A stretch of 64,000 bases of DNA from Janthinobacterium sp. CG3 (lineage in GTDB: Bacteria > Pseudomonadota > Gammaproteobacteria > Burkholderiales > Burkholderiaceae_D). The notes beneath the pieces are model-generated. The model was given only the letters and a program-made list of their open reading frames with translations, made no database searches and was not told the origin of the DNA. Where the stretch lies: contig NZ_KB467824.1 in assembly GCF_000344615.1 (NCBI RefSeq), positions 3,605,513 to 3,669,512 on the forward strand, read 5' to 3'. Positions 47,395 to 58,616 of this stretch are shown here, in pieces (positions within the stretch are counted from its first letter, which is position 1; each line of letters opens with the position of its first letter). Position numbers and translations under genes: made by a program.

Positions 47395-48666
47395 ATGGAA
47401 CTGACCGACAAGCTTGAAATTCTCGCCGACGCCGCCAAATACGACGCCTCCTGCGCCAGCAGCGGCGCGCCCAAGCGCGGTTCGGCCGGCCTGGACGGCT
47501 TCGGCGCCACCACCGGCATGGGCATTTGCCACAGTTACACGCCGGACGGGCGCTGCGTGTCGCTGCTGAAGATTTTGCTGACCAATTACTGCGCCTACGA
47601 CTGCCAGTATTGCGTCAACCGGCGCAGTTCGAACGTGCCGCGCGCGCGCTTTTCGGTGCGCGAGGTGGTCAAGCTGACCACGGACTTTTATTTCCGCAAC
47701 TATATCGACGGCCTGTTCCTCAGTTCCGGCATCATCCGCTCGGCCGACTATACGATGGAGCAACTGGTGCAGGTCGCGCGCACCTTGCGCGAAGTGCACC
47801 AGTTCCGCGGCTACATCCACCTGAAAACCATCCCCGACGCCGACCCGGCCCTGATCGCCGCCGCCGGCCGCTACGCCGACCGCCTGAGCGTGAACATCGA
47901 ACTGCCGACGCAGGCCGGCATCGAGCGCCTGGCGCCGGAGAAAAACCTGCACACCATTAAGCTGGCGATGGGCGCGATCCGCCGCAAGCTCGACGAAAAG
48001 GCGCAGGAGCCGGGGGCGCCGGCGTTCGCCCCGGCCGGCCAGAGCACCCAGATGATCGTCGGCGCCGACGCCAGCGACGACCGGCAGGTCCTGGCGACGG
48101 CGGAAACCCTGTACGGCAGCTACAAGCTCAAGCGCGTCTATTATTCGGCCTTCAGCCCGATCCCGCACAGCCCCGACAGCGTGCCGCTGCAAGCGCCGCC
48201 GCTGCTGCGCGAACACCGCCTATACCAGGCCGACTTCCTGCTGCGCGCCTACGGTTTCCAGGTGCACGAGCTGTTGCCGGCGGCCGGCAACCTGGCGCTC
48301 GACATCGACCCCAAGCTGGCCTGGGCGCTGGCGCACCGCGAGCACTTTCCGCTCGACCTGAACCGGGCCGGCGCGGCGATGATCGCGCGCGTGCCCGGCA
48401 TCGGCGTGCGCAACGCCAAGCGCCTGGTCGAGCTGCGGCGGCTGCGGCGCATCCGCTACGCCGACGTGAGCCGGCTGCGCTGCAGCATGAAGAAGGCGGC
48501 GCCGTTCATCGTCACCGCCGACTATTCGCCGCCGCAGGGGGCCAGCTCGTCCGAGCTGCTGCGGCGCGCGCTGGCGCCGGCGCCCCAACGCGGCCCGCAG
48601 CAACAGGCGCAGCAACAGCTGGCGCCGCAACAGTTAGACCTATGGCCGGCGCCGCAAACAAGCTGA
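47395..48666 (+). CDS. putative DNA modification/repair radical SAM protein (UdgX-linked)
   Basis: A 423-residue radical SAM protein. The iron-sulfur Cys triad is in NYCAYDCQYCVNR near residue 65, in an SplB-like TIM-barrel; a KLTTDFYFRNYIDGLFLSSG motif follows. The C-terminus has a helix-hairpin-helix (MIARVPGIGVRNAKRLVELR) that binds DNA. This is the radical-SAM partner regularly found next to UdgX genes. The chemistry is unknown; spore photoproduct lyase relatives repair thymine dimers. It overlaps the udgX gene by 25 bp, so they are cotranslated, and it is preceded by a LexA box. Confidence 0.93.
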   Translation: MELTDKLEILADAAKYDASCASSGAPKRGSAGLDGFGATTGMGICHSYTPDGRCVSLLKILLTNYCAYDCQYCVNRRSSNVPRARFSVREVVKLTTDFYFRNYIDGLFLSSGIIRSADYTMEQLVQVARTLREVHQFRGYIHLKTIPDADPALIAAAGRYADRLSVNIELPTQAGIERLAPEKNLHTIKLAMGAIRRKLDEKAQEPGAPAFAPAGQSTQMIVGADASDDRQVLATAETLYGSYKLKRVYYSAFSPIPHSPDSVPLQAPPLLREHRLYQADFLLRAYGFQVHELLPAAGNLALDIDPKLAWALAHREHFPLDLNRAGAAMIARVPGIGVRNAKRLVELRRLRRIRYADVSRLRCSMKKAAPFIVTADYSPPQGASSSELLRRALAPAPQRGPQQQAQQQLAPQQLDLWPAPQTS

Positions 48667-50135
48667 CGCCGCCGGACGCGGTCGCCGCCGTGAGCGCCGG
48701 GCAGCCGGTGCTGGCGCAGTGCTTCGAGCAGTGGCGCGACGCGGCGCGCCAGTTGCTGGCGCACGACATCGCGCCGCACGCGGTGCAATGGATCAGTCGC
48801 CCCGGCGACGGCGACCTGCTGGCCGGCATCGACGACGCCGTCGCGCGGCCGCGCGCGCCCTGCCCCGCCGCCGGCGCGATGCAACTGCCGCGCCGGCTGG
48901 TGGACCTGCTGCAAACGGCCGCGCGCTTCCGCGCCGACGCGCGCTGGGCATTGCTGTACCGGGTGGTGTGGCGCTGGCGGCGCGGCGAACGCGACGTCAT
49001 GTCGGCCGCCGACCCCGACGGCGCGCGGCTGCACGCGATGGTCAAGGCGGTGCAGCGCGAGCAGCACGACATGCACGCCTACGTGCGCTTTCGCGAACGC
49101 CCCGAGGCGGCCGGGGCGCCGCGCTTCGTCGCCTGGTACGAACCGGTGCACGACGTGCTGGCGCAGGTGGCGCCGCATTTCGCCGCGCGCATGGGCGGCG
49201 CGACGTGGATGATCGCCACGCCCGAGGCGACCGTGTTGTGGGACGGCGCCGCGCTGCACAGCCTGCCGCCGCGGATGCGCGGCGCCGCCGACGTCGACGA
49301 CGCCGGCGAGGCGCTGTGGCTGACCTATTACCGTAGCATCTTCAATCCGGCGCGGCTGAACCGGCGCCTGCTGCACAGCCACATCCCGGCGCGCTTCTGG
49401 AAAAACCTGCCCGAGGGCGCGGTGGTGCCGGCGATGCTGGCGCAGGCCGCCGCCGGCGCCCGCCGCACCGGCCAGGCGCCCGGCGTGGCCGAGCGCGCCG
49501 GCAGCGTGGTGCGCATCGCCGCCGGCGGCGCCGGGCCGCGCCGCGACGGCGACGGCGACGGCGCGCTGGCGCAGTGCCGCCGCTGCGAGCTGTGGCGCCA
49601 CGCCACCCAGGCCGTCGACGGCGCCGGCCCGGCCACGGCGCCGATCATGCTGGTCGGCGAGCAGCCGGGCGACCAGGAGGACCTGGCCGGGCTGCCGTTC
49701 GTCGGCCCGGCCGGCGCCGTGCTCGAACGCGCGCTGGCGCTGGCCGGGCTGGCGCGCGACGCCGTCTACATCACCAACGCGGTCAAGCATTTCAAATGGG
49801 AGCCGCGCGGCAAGCGGCGCCTGCACAAGACGCCGGCGCAGCAAGAGGTCGACGCCTGCCGCGTCTGGCTGGAGCGGGAGATCGAGCGCGGCCAACCGGC
49901 GGTGGTGGTGGCGCTGGGCGCGACGGCGCTCAAGGCGGTGCTGGGCGACGCCGGCGCCACGCTCAAGCAGGCGCTGGGCCGGCCGCTGCGCCACCAGGGC
50001 CGCTGGGTGCTGGCGCTGTACCACCCGTCCTACGTGCTGCGCCTGCCCGACGCGGCCGCCAGGCAACAGGCGCTGGACGTGATCGTCGCCGGCCTGGCGC
50101 GGGCGCGCCAGTTGCGCGACGGGCGCGACGGCTGA
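48642..50135 (+). CDS. udgX: UdgX-family uracil-DNA binding/excision protein with N-terminal DUF4130
   Basis: A 497-residue fusion. Residues about 15-240 form the DUF4130 domain (ARWALLYRVVWRWRRGER, NPARLNRRLLHSHIPARFWK). Residues about 310-495 form the UDG domain with a Fe-S-like CRRC motif, GEQPGDQEDLAGLPFVGPAG, and KRRLH in the loop near residue 391 that marks UdgX. In mycobacterial UdgX the His of KRRIH becomes covalently joined to the DNA abasic site after uracil excision. The HPSYVLR motif near the C-terminus completes the active site. The fused form is common beside this radical-SAM gene. Confidence 0.93.
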   Translation: MAGAANKLTPPDAVAAVSAGQPVLAQCFEQWRDAARQLLAHDIAPHAVQWISRPGDGDLLAGIDDAVARPRAPCPAAGAMQLPRRLVDLLQTAARFRADARWALLYRVVWRWRRGERDVMSAADPDGARLHAMVKAVQREQHDMHAYVRFRERPEAAGAPRFVAWYEPVHDVLAQVAPHFAARMGGATWMIATPEATVLWDGAALHSLPPRMRGAADVDDAGEALWLTYYRSIFNPARLNRRLLHSHIPARFWKNLPEGAVVPAMLAQAAAGARRTGQAPGVAERAGSVVRIAAGGAGPRRDGDGDGALAQCRRCELWRHATQAVDGAGPATAPIMLVGEQPGDQEDLAGLPFVGPAGAVLERALALAGLARDAVYITNAVKHFKWEPRGKRRLHKTPAQQEVDACRVWLEREIERGQPAVVVALGATALKAVLGDAGATLKQALGRPLRHQGRWVLALYHPSYVLRLPDAAARQQALDVIVAGLARARQLRDGRDG

Positions 50136-50263
50136 CGGCCGGCGGCGCCGCCGCTGGTGCGGGAACGCAACAACACGCGTGCAGGCCTTGTTTCCCAGAG
50201 GAAATGTGTTATGGTGGTTTCTAGACCGAAGCATTTGTTATCCACCCGTCCCGCCGTCGCCCC

Positions 50264-53200
50264 ATGTTCCTACCCACGCTGCTGCAATTGTTCTCGCCGC
50301 CGGCCGATCCGAGCCTGCTCAACTACGGCCGCTACGATCCGGCCCTGGTCGCGCTGTCGGTGCTGGTGGCCATCTTTTCCTCCTGGATGGGGCTGCAGAT
50401 CGCCGGCCGCGGCACGGCCCATCCCAGCCGCGCCCTGCGCAGCATCGCCCTGCTGACCGGCAGCCTGGCGCTGGGCTGCGGCGTCTGGGCCATGCACTTC
50501 ATCGGCATGCTCGCCTTCAGCCTGTGCACCCGCGTCGACTACGACCCGGCGCTGACGATCCTGTCGATCCTGCCCAGCCTGGCCGCCTCCGGCGTCGCGC
50601 TGTCGATCCTGAACCGGCGCACGCTCAGCGCCGGCGCGTTGCTGGCCGGCGGCGCGCTGACCGGCGCCGGCATCGGCGCGATGCACTACACCGGCATGGC
50701 GGCGATGAACATGAGCCTGGCGTTGCGCTACGACCCGTTCATGTTCGGCCTGTCGATCGTCGTGGCGGTGCTGCTGGCAACGCTGGCGCTGTGGGTGCGC
50801 TTCGGCCTGCGCGGCCTGCGCCAATACCTCGGCCGCGACGTGCGCCTGCTGCTGGCCGCCAGCGTGATGGGCTGCGCCATCGCCGGCATGCACTACACCG
50901 GCATGGCGGCGGCGCGCTTCGTCGGCACGCCGCCGCCGGGCAACGCCGTCGGCGCCAGCAGCGCCTTCGTGGCGCTGGCGGTGACGCTGATCACCGTCGC
51001 CTTCACCATCTTCGCCGCCTCGGCCAACGGCCTGCTGCGCTACCGTGAAATGTTCCGCCAGCTCAGCCAGAACGAAAGCTGGATGCGCGCGCTGCTCACC
51101 ACCACCATCGACGGCGTCATCACCGTCGACCGCGGCGGCGCCATCCACGAATTCAACGCCTCGGCCGAGCGCATCTTCGGCTGGAAGCGCGCCGAGGTGC
51201 TGGGCCGTAACATCAGCGTGCTGATGGCCGACCCCGGCCGCTCCGAGCGCGAGGGACTGCTCGGCTACCTGCGCAGCGGCGAGGGCGTGCTCGACGCCGA
51301 AATCTGCGGCCTGCGCAAGGACGGCTCCAGCGTGCCGCTGCGGCGCGCGCTGGGCCACGCGCGCCTGGCCGACAGCGAGCTGTTCGTGCTGTTCATCAGC
51401 GACATCAGCGAACGCCGCGCCATCGAGCTGGCGCTGCGCCACAGCGAGCAGCAATTCCGCTCGCTGATCGGCAACATCCCCGGCATCGCCTTCCGCTGCA
51501 GCAGCGCGCCGGGCCACCCGGCGCTGTTCCTCAGCGACGGCATCGAGCGCGTGGCCGGCTATGCGGCCGCCGACTTCCTCGGCCAGCCGCCGCTGCGCAC
51601 CCTGAACGCGCTGATCCTGCCGGAGGACCGCGGCCGCGTCGCCGCCGCCGTCGCGCACAGCCAGGCCGCGGCGCAGCCCTACCTGGTCGAATACCGCCTG
51701 CGCCACGCCGACGGCACGCTGCGCTGGATGTGGGAACACGGCGCCGTCGGCCCCGACGCCAGCGGCCAGGGCCACTGGATCGACGGCGTCATCCTCGACA
51801 TCAGCGAGCGCCAGCGCATGGAGCAGGACCTGCGCCGCGCCAAGGAAACCGCCGAGCAGGCCGCCGCCGCGCGCGCCAGCTTCGTCGCCAACATGAGCCA
51901 TGAAATCCGCACGCCGATGAATTCCATCCTCGGCTTCACCGACGTGCTGCTCGACAGCGACCTCGACGCGCAGCAGCGCCACCACCTCGACACCGTGCGC
52001 CACGCCGGCCGCTCGCTGCTGCGCCTGCTCAACGAAATCCTCGACACGGCCAAGCTCGACAAGGGCGCGGTCGAACTCGAACTGGGCGACTACAACCTGC
52101 TGGCGCTGCTCGACGAACTCTCGTCGACCTACGGCGGCAACGCCCGCGGCAAGGGACTGACGGTCGACATCGCGCTGGCCGGCGACCTGCCGGCCGAGCT
52201 GTACGGCGACGAGCTGCGGCTGCGCCAGGTGCTCGGCAACCTGCTCGGCAACGCCGTCAAGTTCACCGCCGCCGGCGGCGTCACCGTGGCCGCGGCGACG
52301 CGCGAGGGCCAGTTGCACATCCAGGTCAGCGACACCGGCATCGGCATCCCGGCCGACCGCCTCGACGCCATTTTCGAGCCGTTCACCCAGGCCGACGCCT
52401 CGATGACGCGGCGCTACGGCGGCACCGGCCTGGGCACCACCATCAGCCGCCAGCTGGTGACGCTGATGGGCGGGCGCATCTGGGCCGAGAGCGGCCCCGG
52501 CCGCGGCGCCACCTTCCACGTGCTGCTGCCGCTGGTGCCGGGGCGGCGCGCGGCGCCGGCCGCCGGCGCGCGCGACGCGTTCGCGCTGCCGCCGCTGCGG
52601 GTGCTGGCGGCCGACGACGTGCCGCAAAACCTGGAACTGCTGGCGCTGCTACTGGGCAAGCGCGGCCACAGCGTGCGCAGCGCCGGCGACGGCCTCCAGG
52701 CGGCCCGGCTGGCGGCCGGGGAAGTGTTCGACGTGATCCTGATGGACGTGCAAATGCCGCTGATGGACGGCTTGGCGGCGACCCGCGAAATCCGCGCCGC
52801 GGCGCTGCGCGACGGCCGCCCGCGGGTACCGGTGGTGGCGATGACGGCCAGCGTGCTCGACGCCCACCGCAAGGCCAGCGCCGCCGCCGGCATGGACGGC
52901 TTCGCCTCCAAACCGGTCGACTGGACCACGCTGTCGCATGAAATCGCCCGCGTGCTGGGGCTGGAAAGCGGGCCGGCGGCGGGCGCGGCGGCGCCGGCCG
53001 GCCCCGGCCGGCGCGTACTCAACCGCAAGGCCGGCCTGCAGCGCTGGGCCGACAGCCCCGACGCCTACCTGGGCGCGCTGGCGAACTTCGAGCGCGAGCA
53101 CGGCGGCGCGGCCAACGCGCTGGCGGCGCACATCGAGGCCGGCCGCTACGCGCCGGCGCAGGCGCAGGCGCACAAGCTGCGCGGCATGGCCGCCAACCTC

Positions 53201-53608
53201 GGCATGGAGCAACTGGCCGCCACGCTGGGCCAGGTCGAACACCTGTGCCTGGCCGGCGGCGGCGACGACGCCGCCGCCCGCAGCGAAGTGCTGAGCCGCC
53301 TGGTGGCGCAGTGGCCGGCGGCGCTGCAGGCGATCCGCGCCGACGCGCCGGCGCCGCGCGCCGCCGCGGCCGCCGCGGCCGGCGCCTTCGACGCCGACGC
53401 GGCCCGGGCCGGCGCGGCGATGCTGCTACAATCGCTGCAACGGGGCGAACTCGACGACGCCGCGCTGGCGGCGCTGGCGGCCAGCCTGGGCGGGCGCGCG
53501 GCGGGCGAACTGGCGGCGCTGCAACTGGCCCTGGCCGACTTCGACTTCGCGCTGGCGCAAGGCGCCGTGCAAGGCATCCTTGGCATTCTCAATCCGGAAC
53601 CGACATGA
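50264..53608 (+). CDS. MHYT-PAS hybrid histidine kinase with REC and Hpt
   Basis: A 1114-residue sensor. The N-terminal MHYT domain has seven helices with three metal motifs (AMHFIGM, AMHYTGM and GMHYTGM), which may bind copper to sense O2, CO or NO. Two to three PAS domains span about 275-530. HisKA has [15 protein letters not shown] (His near 545), HATPase covers 640-760 (GGTGLGTTISRQL), and the receiver has Asp in [10 protein letters not shown] near 827. A C-terminal Hpt has His in AHKLRGMAANLG near 969. Its stop overlaps the next ATG (ATGA), coupling it to the HD-GYP regulator, its probable output. Confidence 0.93.
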   Translation: MFLPTLLQLFSPPADPSLLNYGRYDPALVALSVLVAIFSSWMGLQIAGRGTAHPSRALRSIALLTGSLALGCGVWAMHFIGMLAFSLCTRVDYDPALTILSILPSLAASGVALSILNRRTLSAGALLAGGALTGAGIGAMHYTGMAAMNMSLALRYDPFMFGLSIVVAVLLATLALWVRFGLRGLRQYLGRDVRLLLAASVMGCAIAGMHYTGMAAARFVGTPPPGNAVGASSAFVALAVTLITVAFTIFAASANGLLRYREMFRQLSQNESWMRALLTTTIDGVITVDRGGAIHEFNASAERIFGWKRAEVLGRNISVLMADPGRSEREGLLGYLRSGEGVLDAEICGLRKDGSSVPLRRALGHARLADSELFVLFISDISERRAIELALRHSEQQFRSLIGNIPGIAFRCSSAPGHPALFLSDGIERVAGYAAADFLGQPPLRTLNALILPEDRGRVAAAVAHSQAAAQPYLVEYRLRHADGTLRWMWEHGAVGPDASGQGHWIDGVILDISERQRMEQDLRRAKETAEQAAAARASFVANMSHEIRTPMNSILGFTDVLLDSDLDAQQRHHLDTVRHAGRSLLRLLNEILDTAKLDKGAVELELGDYNLLALLDELSSTYGGNARGKGLTVDIALAGDLPAELYGDELRLRQVLGNLLGNAVKFTAAGGVTVAAATREGQLHIQVSDTGIGIPADRLDAIFEPFTQADASMTRRYGGTGLGTTISRQLVTLMGGRIWAESGPGRGATFHVLLPLVPGRRAAPAAGARDAFALPPLRVLAADDVPQNLELLALLLGKRGHSVRSAGDGLQAARLAAGEVFDVILMDVQMPLMDGLAATREIRAAALRDGRPRVPVVAMTASVLDAHRKASAAAGMDGFASKPVDWTTLSHEIARVLGLESGPAAGAAAPAGPGRRVLNRKAGLQRWADSPDAYLGALANFEREHGGAANALAAHIEAGRYAPAQAQAHKLRGMAANLGMEQLAATLGQVEHLCLAGGGDDAAARSEVLSRLVAQWPAALQAIRADAPAPRAAAAAAAGAFDADAARAGAAMLLQSLQRGELDDAALAALAASLGGRAAGELAALQLALADFDFALAQGAVQGILGILNPEPT

Positions 53609-54600
53609 GCCACCCGCACGACAAACTGCCGCTGATCCTGGCCGTCGACGACGAGGCCAGCAACCTGCAACTGCTGCGCCAGATCCTGCAATCGGGCTAC
53701 CGCCTGCTGTTCGCCAAGGACGGCGAGCGGGCGCTGGAGCTGGCGCGGCGCGAGCGCCCCGAGCTGGTCCTGCTCGACGTCATGATGCCCGGCATGAGCG
53801 GCTACGACGTCTGCCGCCAGCTCAAGGCCGACCCGGCCACCTGCGCCATCCCGGTGATTTTCGTCACCGCGCTGGGCGACCCGCGCGACGAGGTGATCGG
53901 CTTCGACGCCGGCGCCGTCGACTACATCACCAAGCCGGTCAGCCCGCCCATCGTGCGCGCGCGCGTGCGCACCCACCTGTCGCTGGTGCACGTCGACGAG
54001 CTCAAGCAATCGCGCCTGGCCATCGTCCAGCGCCTCGGCCTGGCGGCCGAATACAAGGACAACGAAACCGGCCTGCACGTGATCCGCATGAGCCACTACG
54101 CGCGCCTGCTGGGGGTGGCCGCCGGCATGGACCAGGACGAGGCCGACGACCTGCTGCACGCGGCGCCGATGCACGACGTCGGCAAGATCGGCATCCCCGA
54201 CAGTATCCTGCAAAAGCCGGGCCGGCTCGACGCCGCCGAATGGACGGTGATGCAAACCCACGCCACCATCGGCGGCGACATCATCGGCGAGCACGCCGGC
54301 GGCATGCTGGCGCTCGCCCGCGTCATCGCCCTGACGCACCACGAGAAATGGGACGGCAGCGGTTATCCGAAGGGGTTGGCGGGCGAGGCGATTCCGCTGG
54401 CCGGGCGCATCGTCGCGATCGCCGACGTGTTCGACGCGCTGACGTCGGCGCGGCCGTACAAAGAAGCCTGGTCGGTCGAGGCGGCGGTGGACTTCCTGCT
54501 GGAGCAGCGCGGGCGCCACTTCGACGCCGCGCTGGTGGAGCTGTTTTTGGCGCAGCTGCCGGCGATCGTCGCCATCAAGGAACGCTGGGCCGAGAAGTAG
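53605..54600 (+). CDS. response regulator with HD-GYP c-di-GMP phosphodiesterase output (RpfG-like)
   Basis: A 331-residue regulator. The receiver covers residues about 8-125 (AVDDEASNLQ, phospho-acceptor in LVLLDVMMPGMSG, YITKPV). The HD-GYP domain covers about 145-325 with HDVGKIGIPD, THHEKWDGSGYPKGL (GYP intact) and IADVFDALTS. It should hydrolyse c-di-GMP to pGpG or GMP when phosphorylated. The ATG overlaps the stop of the MHYT kinase by 4 bp, so the two are a coupled kinase-regulator pair. Confidence 0.95.
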   Translation: MSHPHDKLPLILAVDDEASNLQLLRQILQSGYRLLFAKDGERALELARRERPELVLLDVMMPGMSGYDVCRQLKADPATCAIPVIFVTALGDPRDEVIGFDAGAVDYITKPVSPPIVRARVRTHLSLVHVDELKQSRLAIVQRLGLAAEYKDNETGLHVIRMSHYARLLGVAAGMDQDEADDLLHAAPMHDVGKIGIPDSILQKPGRLDAAEWTVMQTHATIGGDIIGEHAGGMLALARVIALTHHEKWDGSGYPKGLAGEAIPLAGRIVAIADVFDALTSARPYKEAWSVEAAVDFLLEQRGRHFDAALVELFLAQLPAIVAIKERWAEK

Positions 54601-54815
54601 GCCGTTAACGCGCTTGTCGTGGATCGGTTTAGCCCCGCGCCGTGACACGACGCGGCAAACCCGGCTGGCGCCAACTGAAATGGTGAACTCCCGCACTGAC
54701 AGCGCTGTTGCGTCGCACGATCAGCCGGAAATAAACAATGGGTTACTTCGTCATCGTTGACCGCTGGGAGGGCCGAGAGTTCCCTTGCATCTTAGGCGCT
54801 GGCGCGCGTTCGAAC
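54601..54815. other. intergenic stretch after the HD-GYP gene
   Basis: Medium-GC noncoding sequence of about 215 bp. Hairpins and a palindrome follow at 54816-54936. No gene with a ribosome site is seen. Confidence 0.4.
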
Positions 54816-54829
54816 TTGACAATTGTCAA
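54816..54829. promoter_or_regulatory. 14-bp perfect palindrome
   Basis: TTGACAATTGTCAA is a perfect palindrome in an intergenic region, a possible dimeric regulator site; it also contains a -35-like TTGACA. Confidence 0.35.
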
Positions 54830-54837
54830 CTCAAATG

Positions 54838-54875
54838 AAAAACCCCACGCCTGCACAACAATCGGCGTGGGGTTT
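54838..54875 (-). terminator. terminator of maeB
   Basis: A perfect 12-bp stem AAACCCCACGCC / GGCGTGGGGTTT with a 12-base loop; the minus strand continues as TTCATTT. It lies about 70 bp after the maeB stop and could also act on the plus strand. Confidence 0.75.
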
Positions 54876-54910
54876 GATGCGCGTCAACCACAAGCTTGAC
54901 GGCGCCGGCT

Positions 54911-54936
54911 GCCGCGGCCCGGAAAAGGGCCGCGGC
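54911..54936 (-). terminator. GC-rich hairpin immediately after maeB
   Basis: A perfect 10-bp stem GCCGCGGCCC / GGGCCGCGGC with a GGAAAA loop, 7 bp from the maeB stop. It lacks a T-run and probably protects the 3' end or cooperates with the following terminator. Confidence 0.5.
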
Positions 54937-54942
54937 GCCGCT

Positions 54943-57261
<2,319 letters not shown>

Positions 57262-57568
57262 TCTGTGCAGCCTTCCTATTTGTTCGATCGGAAAGCGTAC
57301 GATTTTATCAGACGGATTCTTTCAATTAGCTAGGTATTTTCCCCAAGCGACAGTCCGTTATCACCAAAACGCATAATTTATTCCAAAAAACCGAAGGAAA
57401 TTTCTATTAAGCCAATAAATCCGATCAGTTATAGCGATGGATGTGTGATGCGCATCAATGCCAAGCCTCCGTCCCGAGGGCGACGCGGCGTGGCAATCCC
57501 ACTCGAAACTTGTAAATAAGTATTGCAAATGTTGCAATATGAGGTGCCGCTTGCTATGCTGCCTGACC
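57262..57568. other. divergent intergenic region maeB / membrane-anchored hypothetical
   Basis: AT-rich sequence at about 57295-57460 probably contains the maeB promoter. No gene with a ribosome site is seen. Confidence 0.4.
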
Positions 57569-58285
57569 ATGCCTACACCGACATTCACGCCCCGCCACCG
57601 CCCGCTGGCCGGCGCGGCGCTGACCCTCGCCATCCATCTGGCCTTGCTGTATGCGTGGACGCTGAGCCGGCCGACGCCGCCGCAGGCACAGCAGCCGGCC
57701 GAGCCCGGCAACCCCATCCAGTGGCTGCGCCTGACGCCGCCAACGGCGGTGCCGGCATTGCCGGCATTGCCGGCCTTGCCCGCGCGTCGCGTCGCGGGGC
57801 GTCCACCGGCCCTGCCGCGCGCCGCCGCCGCGACGCTGCTGCCGGTGCCGCTTGCCGCCACCGCGCCCGCCGCCACGGTGCAAGCGGCCGTCGCCGAACG
57901 CGCCGCGCCGGCCCCGAGGATCGACGATATCTTGCAACAAGCCAAACGCGACGTCGGCGCCATCGACAGGCAATTGCGCAAGGCCGGCCCCGGCTTGCGC
58001 TTCAGCGCGCCGGCAAATACGCCGCAGACCCGCCTGGCCAAGGGTTTCGCCGACGCCGCCGACGCCGTGCCCAACCGCTGGTTCGAGGCGCCGAAAGTCC
58101 AGGAACTCATCGATCCCGCCGGCGAGGGACGGCGCCGCCACAAGGTGGTCGGCGCCGGCGGCACCTACTGCGTCACCTTCGACGGCGTCCAGACGCCGAA
58201 CGGCAGGGACATCATCAAGAACGGCCTGCCGTCGAAAACCACCAACTGCCCGTCGCACGAGCAGGCGACCACCACCCAACCCTGA
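57569..58285 (+). CDS. hypothetical protein with TonB-like N-terminal anchor
   Basis: A 238-residue protein with a single N-terminal helix (GAALTLAIHLALLYAW, about residues 15-31) and a Pro/Ala-rich spacer with PALPALPALPAR repeats, resembling TonB-type anchors. The C-terminal region (about 125-238) is polar, with two Cys (GGTYCVTFDG and KTTNCPSHEQ). It lacks a recognisable TonB C-terminal domain. The start at 57569 puts the helix at the N-terminus. It is convergent with the DUF1330 gene. No family recognised. Confidence 0.65.
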   Translation: MPTPTFTPRHRPLAGAALTLAIHLALLYAWTLSRPTPPQAQQPAEPGNPIQWLRLTPPTAVPALPALPALPARRVAGRPPALPRAAAATLLPVPLAATAPAATVQAAVAERAAPAPRIDDILQQAKRDVGAIDRQLRKAGPGLRFSAPANTPQTRLAKGFADAADAVPNRWFEAPKVQELIDPAGEGRRRHKVVGAGGTYCVTFDGVQTPNGRDIIKNGLPSKTTNCPSHEQATTTQP

Positions 58286-58294
58286 GGCGCAGGG

Positions 58295-58582
58295 CTAGAC
58301 GCCGTCGACCAGCATCAGGTCGAAATGCGCGCCGCGCTGGCGCAATTGCCGCAGCGGCGCATGGGCCGGGTCGTCGTACCAGGCGCGCGCCTGCGCGGCG
58401 CCGGGGAAGGCGATCATCACGACCAGGCCGGGCAACAAGGGCGCGCCCTCCAGCGCCACGGCCGGCGCCCTCGTCAGCACCGTGCCGCCGTGCTTTTGTA
58501 TCAGCGCCGGCATGTTTTCGCCGTACTCTTTTTGCCAATCCGTGTTGTGGATGGTGATCGAACCGATGGCGTATGCGGTCAT
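58295..58582 (-). CDS. DUF1330 family protein
   Basis: A 95-residue protein of the DUF1330 ferredoxin-like (dimeric alpha/beta barrel) fold: YAIGSITIHNTDWQKEYGEN at the start, then ALIQKHGGTVLTR and VVMIAFPGAAQARAWYDDPA. Members are small and of unknown function. AGGAG lies 8 bp before the ATG at 58582. It is 34 bp downstream of the beta-propeller gene on the same strand, so they may be cotranscribed. Confidence 0.9.
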   Translation of the reverse strand: MTAYAIGSITIHNTDWQKEYGENMPALIQKHGGTVLTRAPAVALEGAPLLPGLVVMIAFPGAAQARAWYDDPAHAPLRQLRQRGAHFDLMLVDGV

Positions 58583-58616
58583 GTCCTTGCTCCTGTGGTG
58601 GTGGCGGATGGAAGGC

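Noticed and set aside
57750..57790. Short tandem repeats (TTGCCGGCA units)
   Set aside because: They encode PALPALPA inside the Pro/Ala spacer of a protein; not a CRISPR or independent repeat array. No CRISPR array was seen anywhere in the window.
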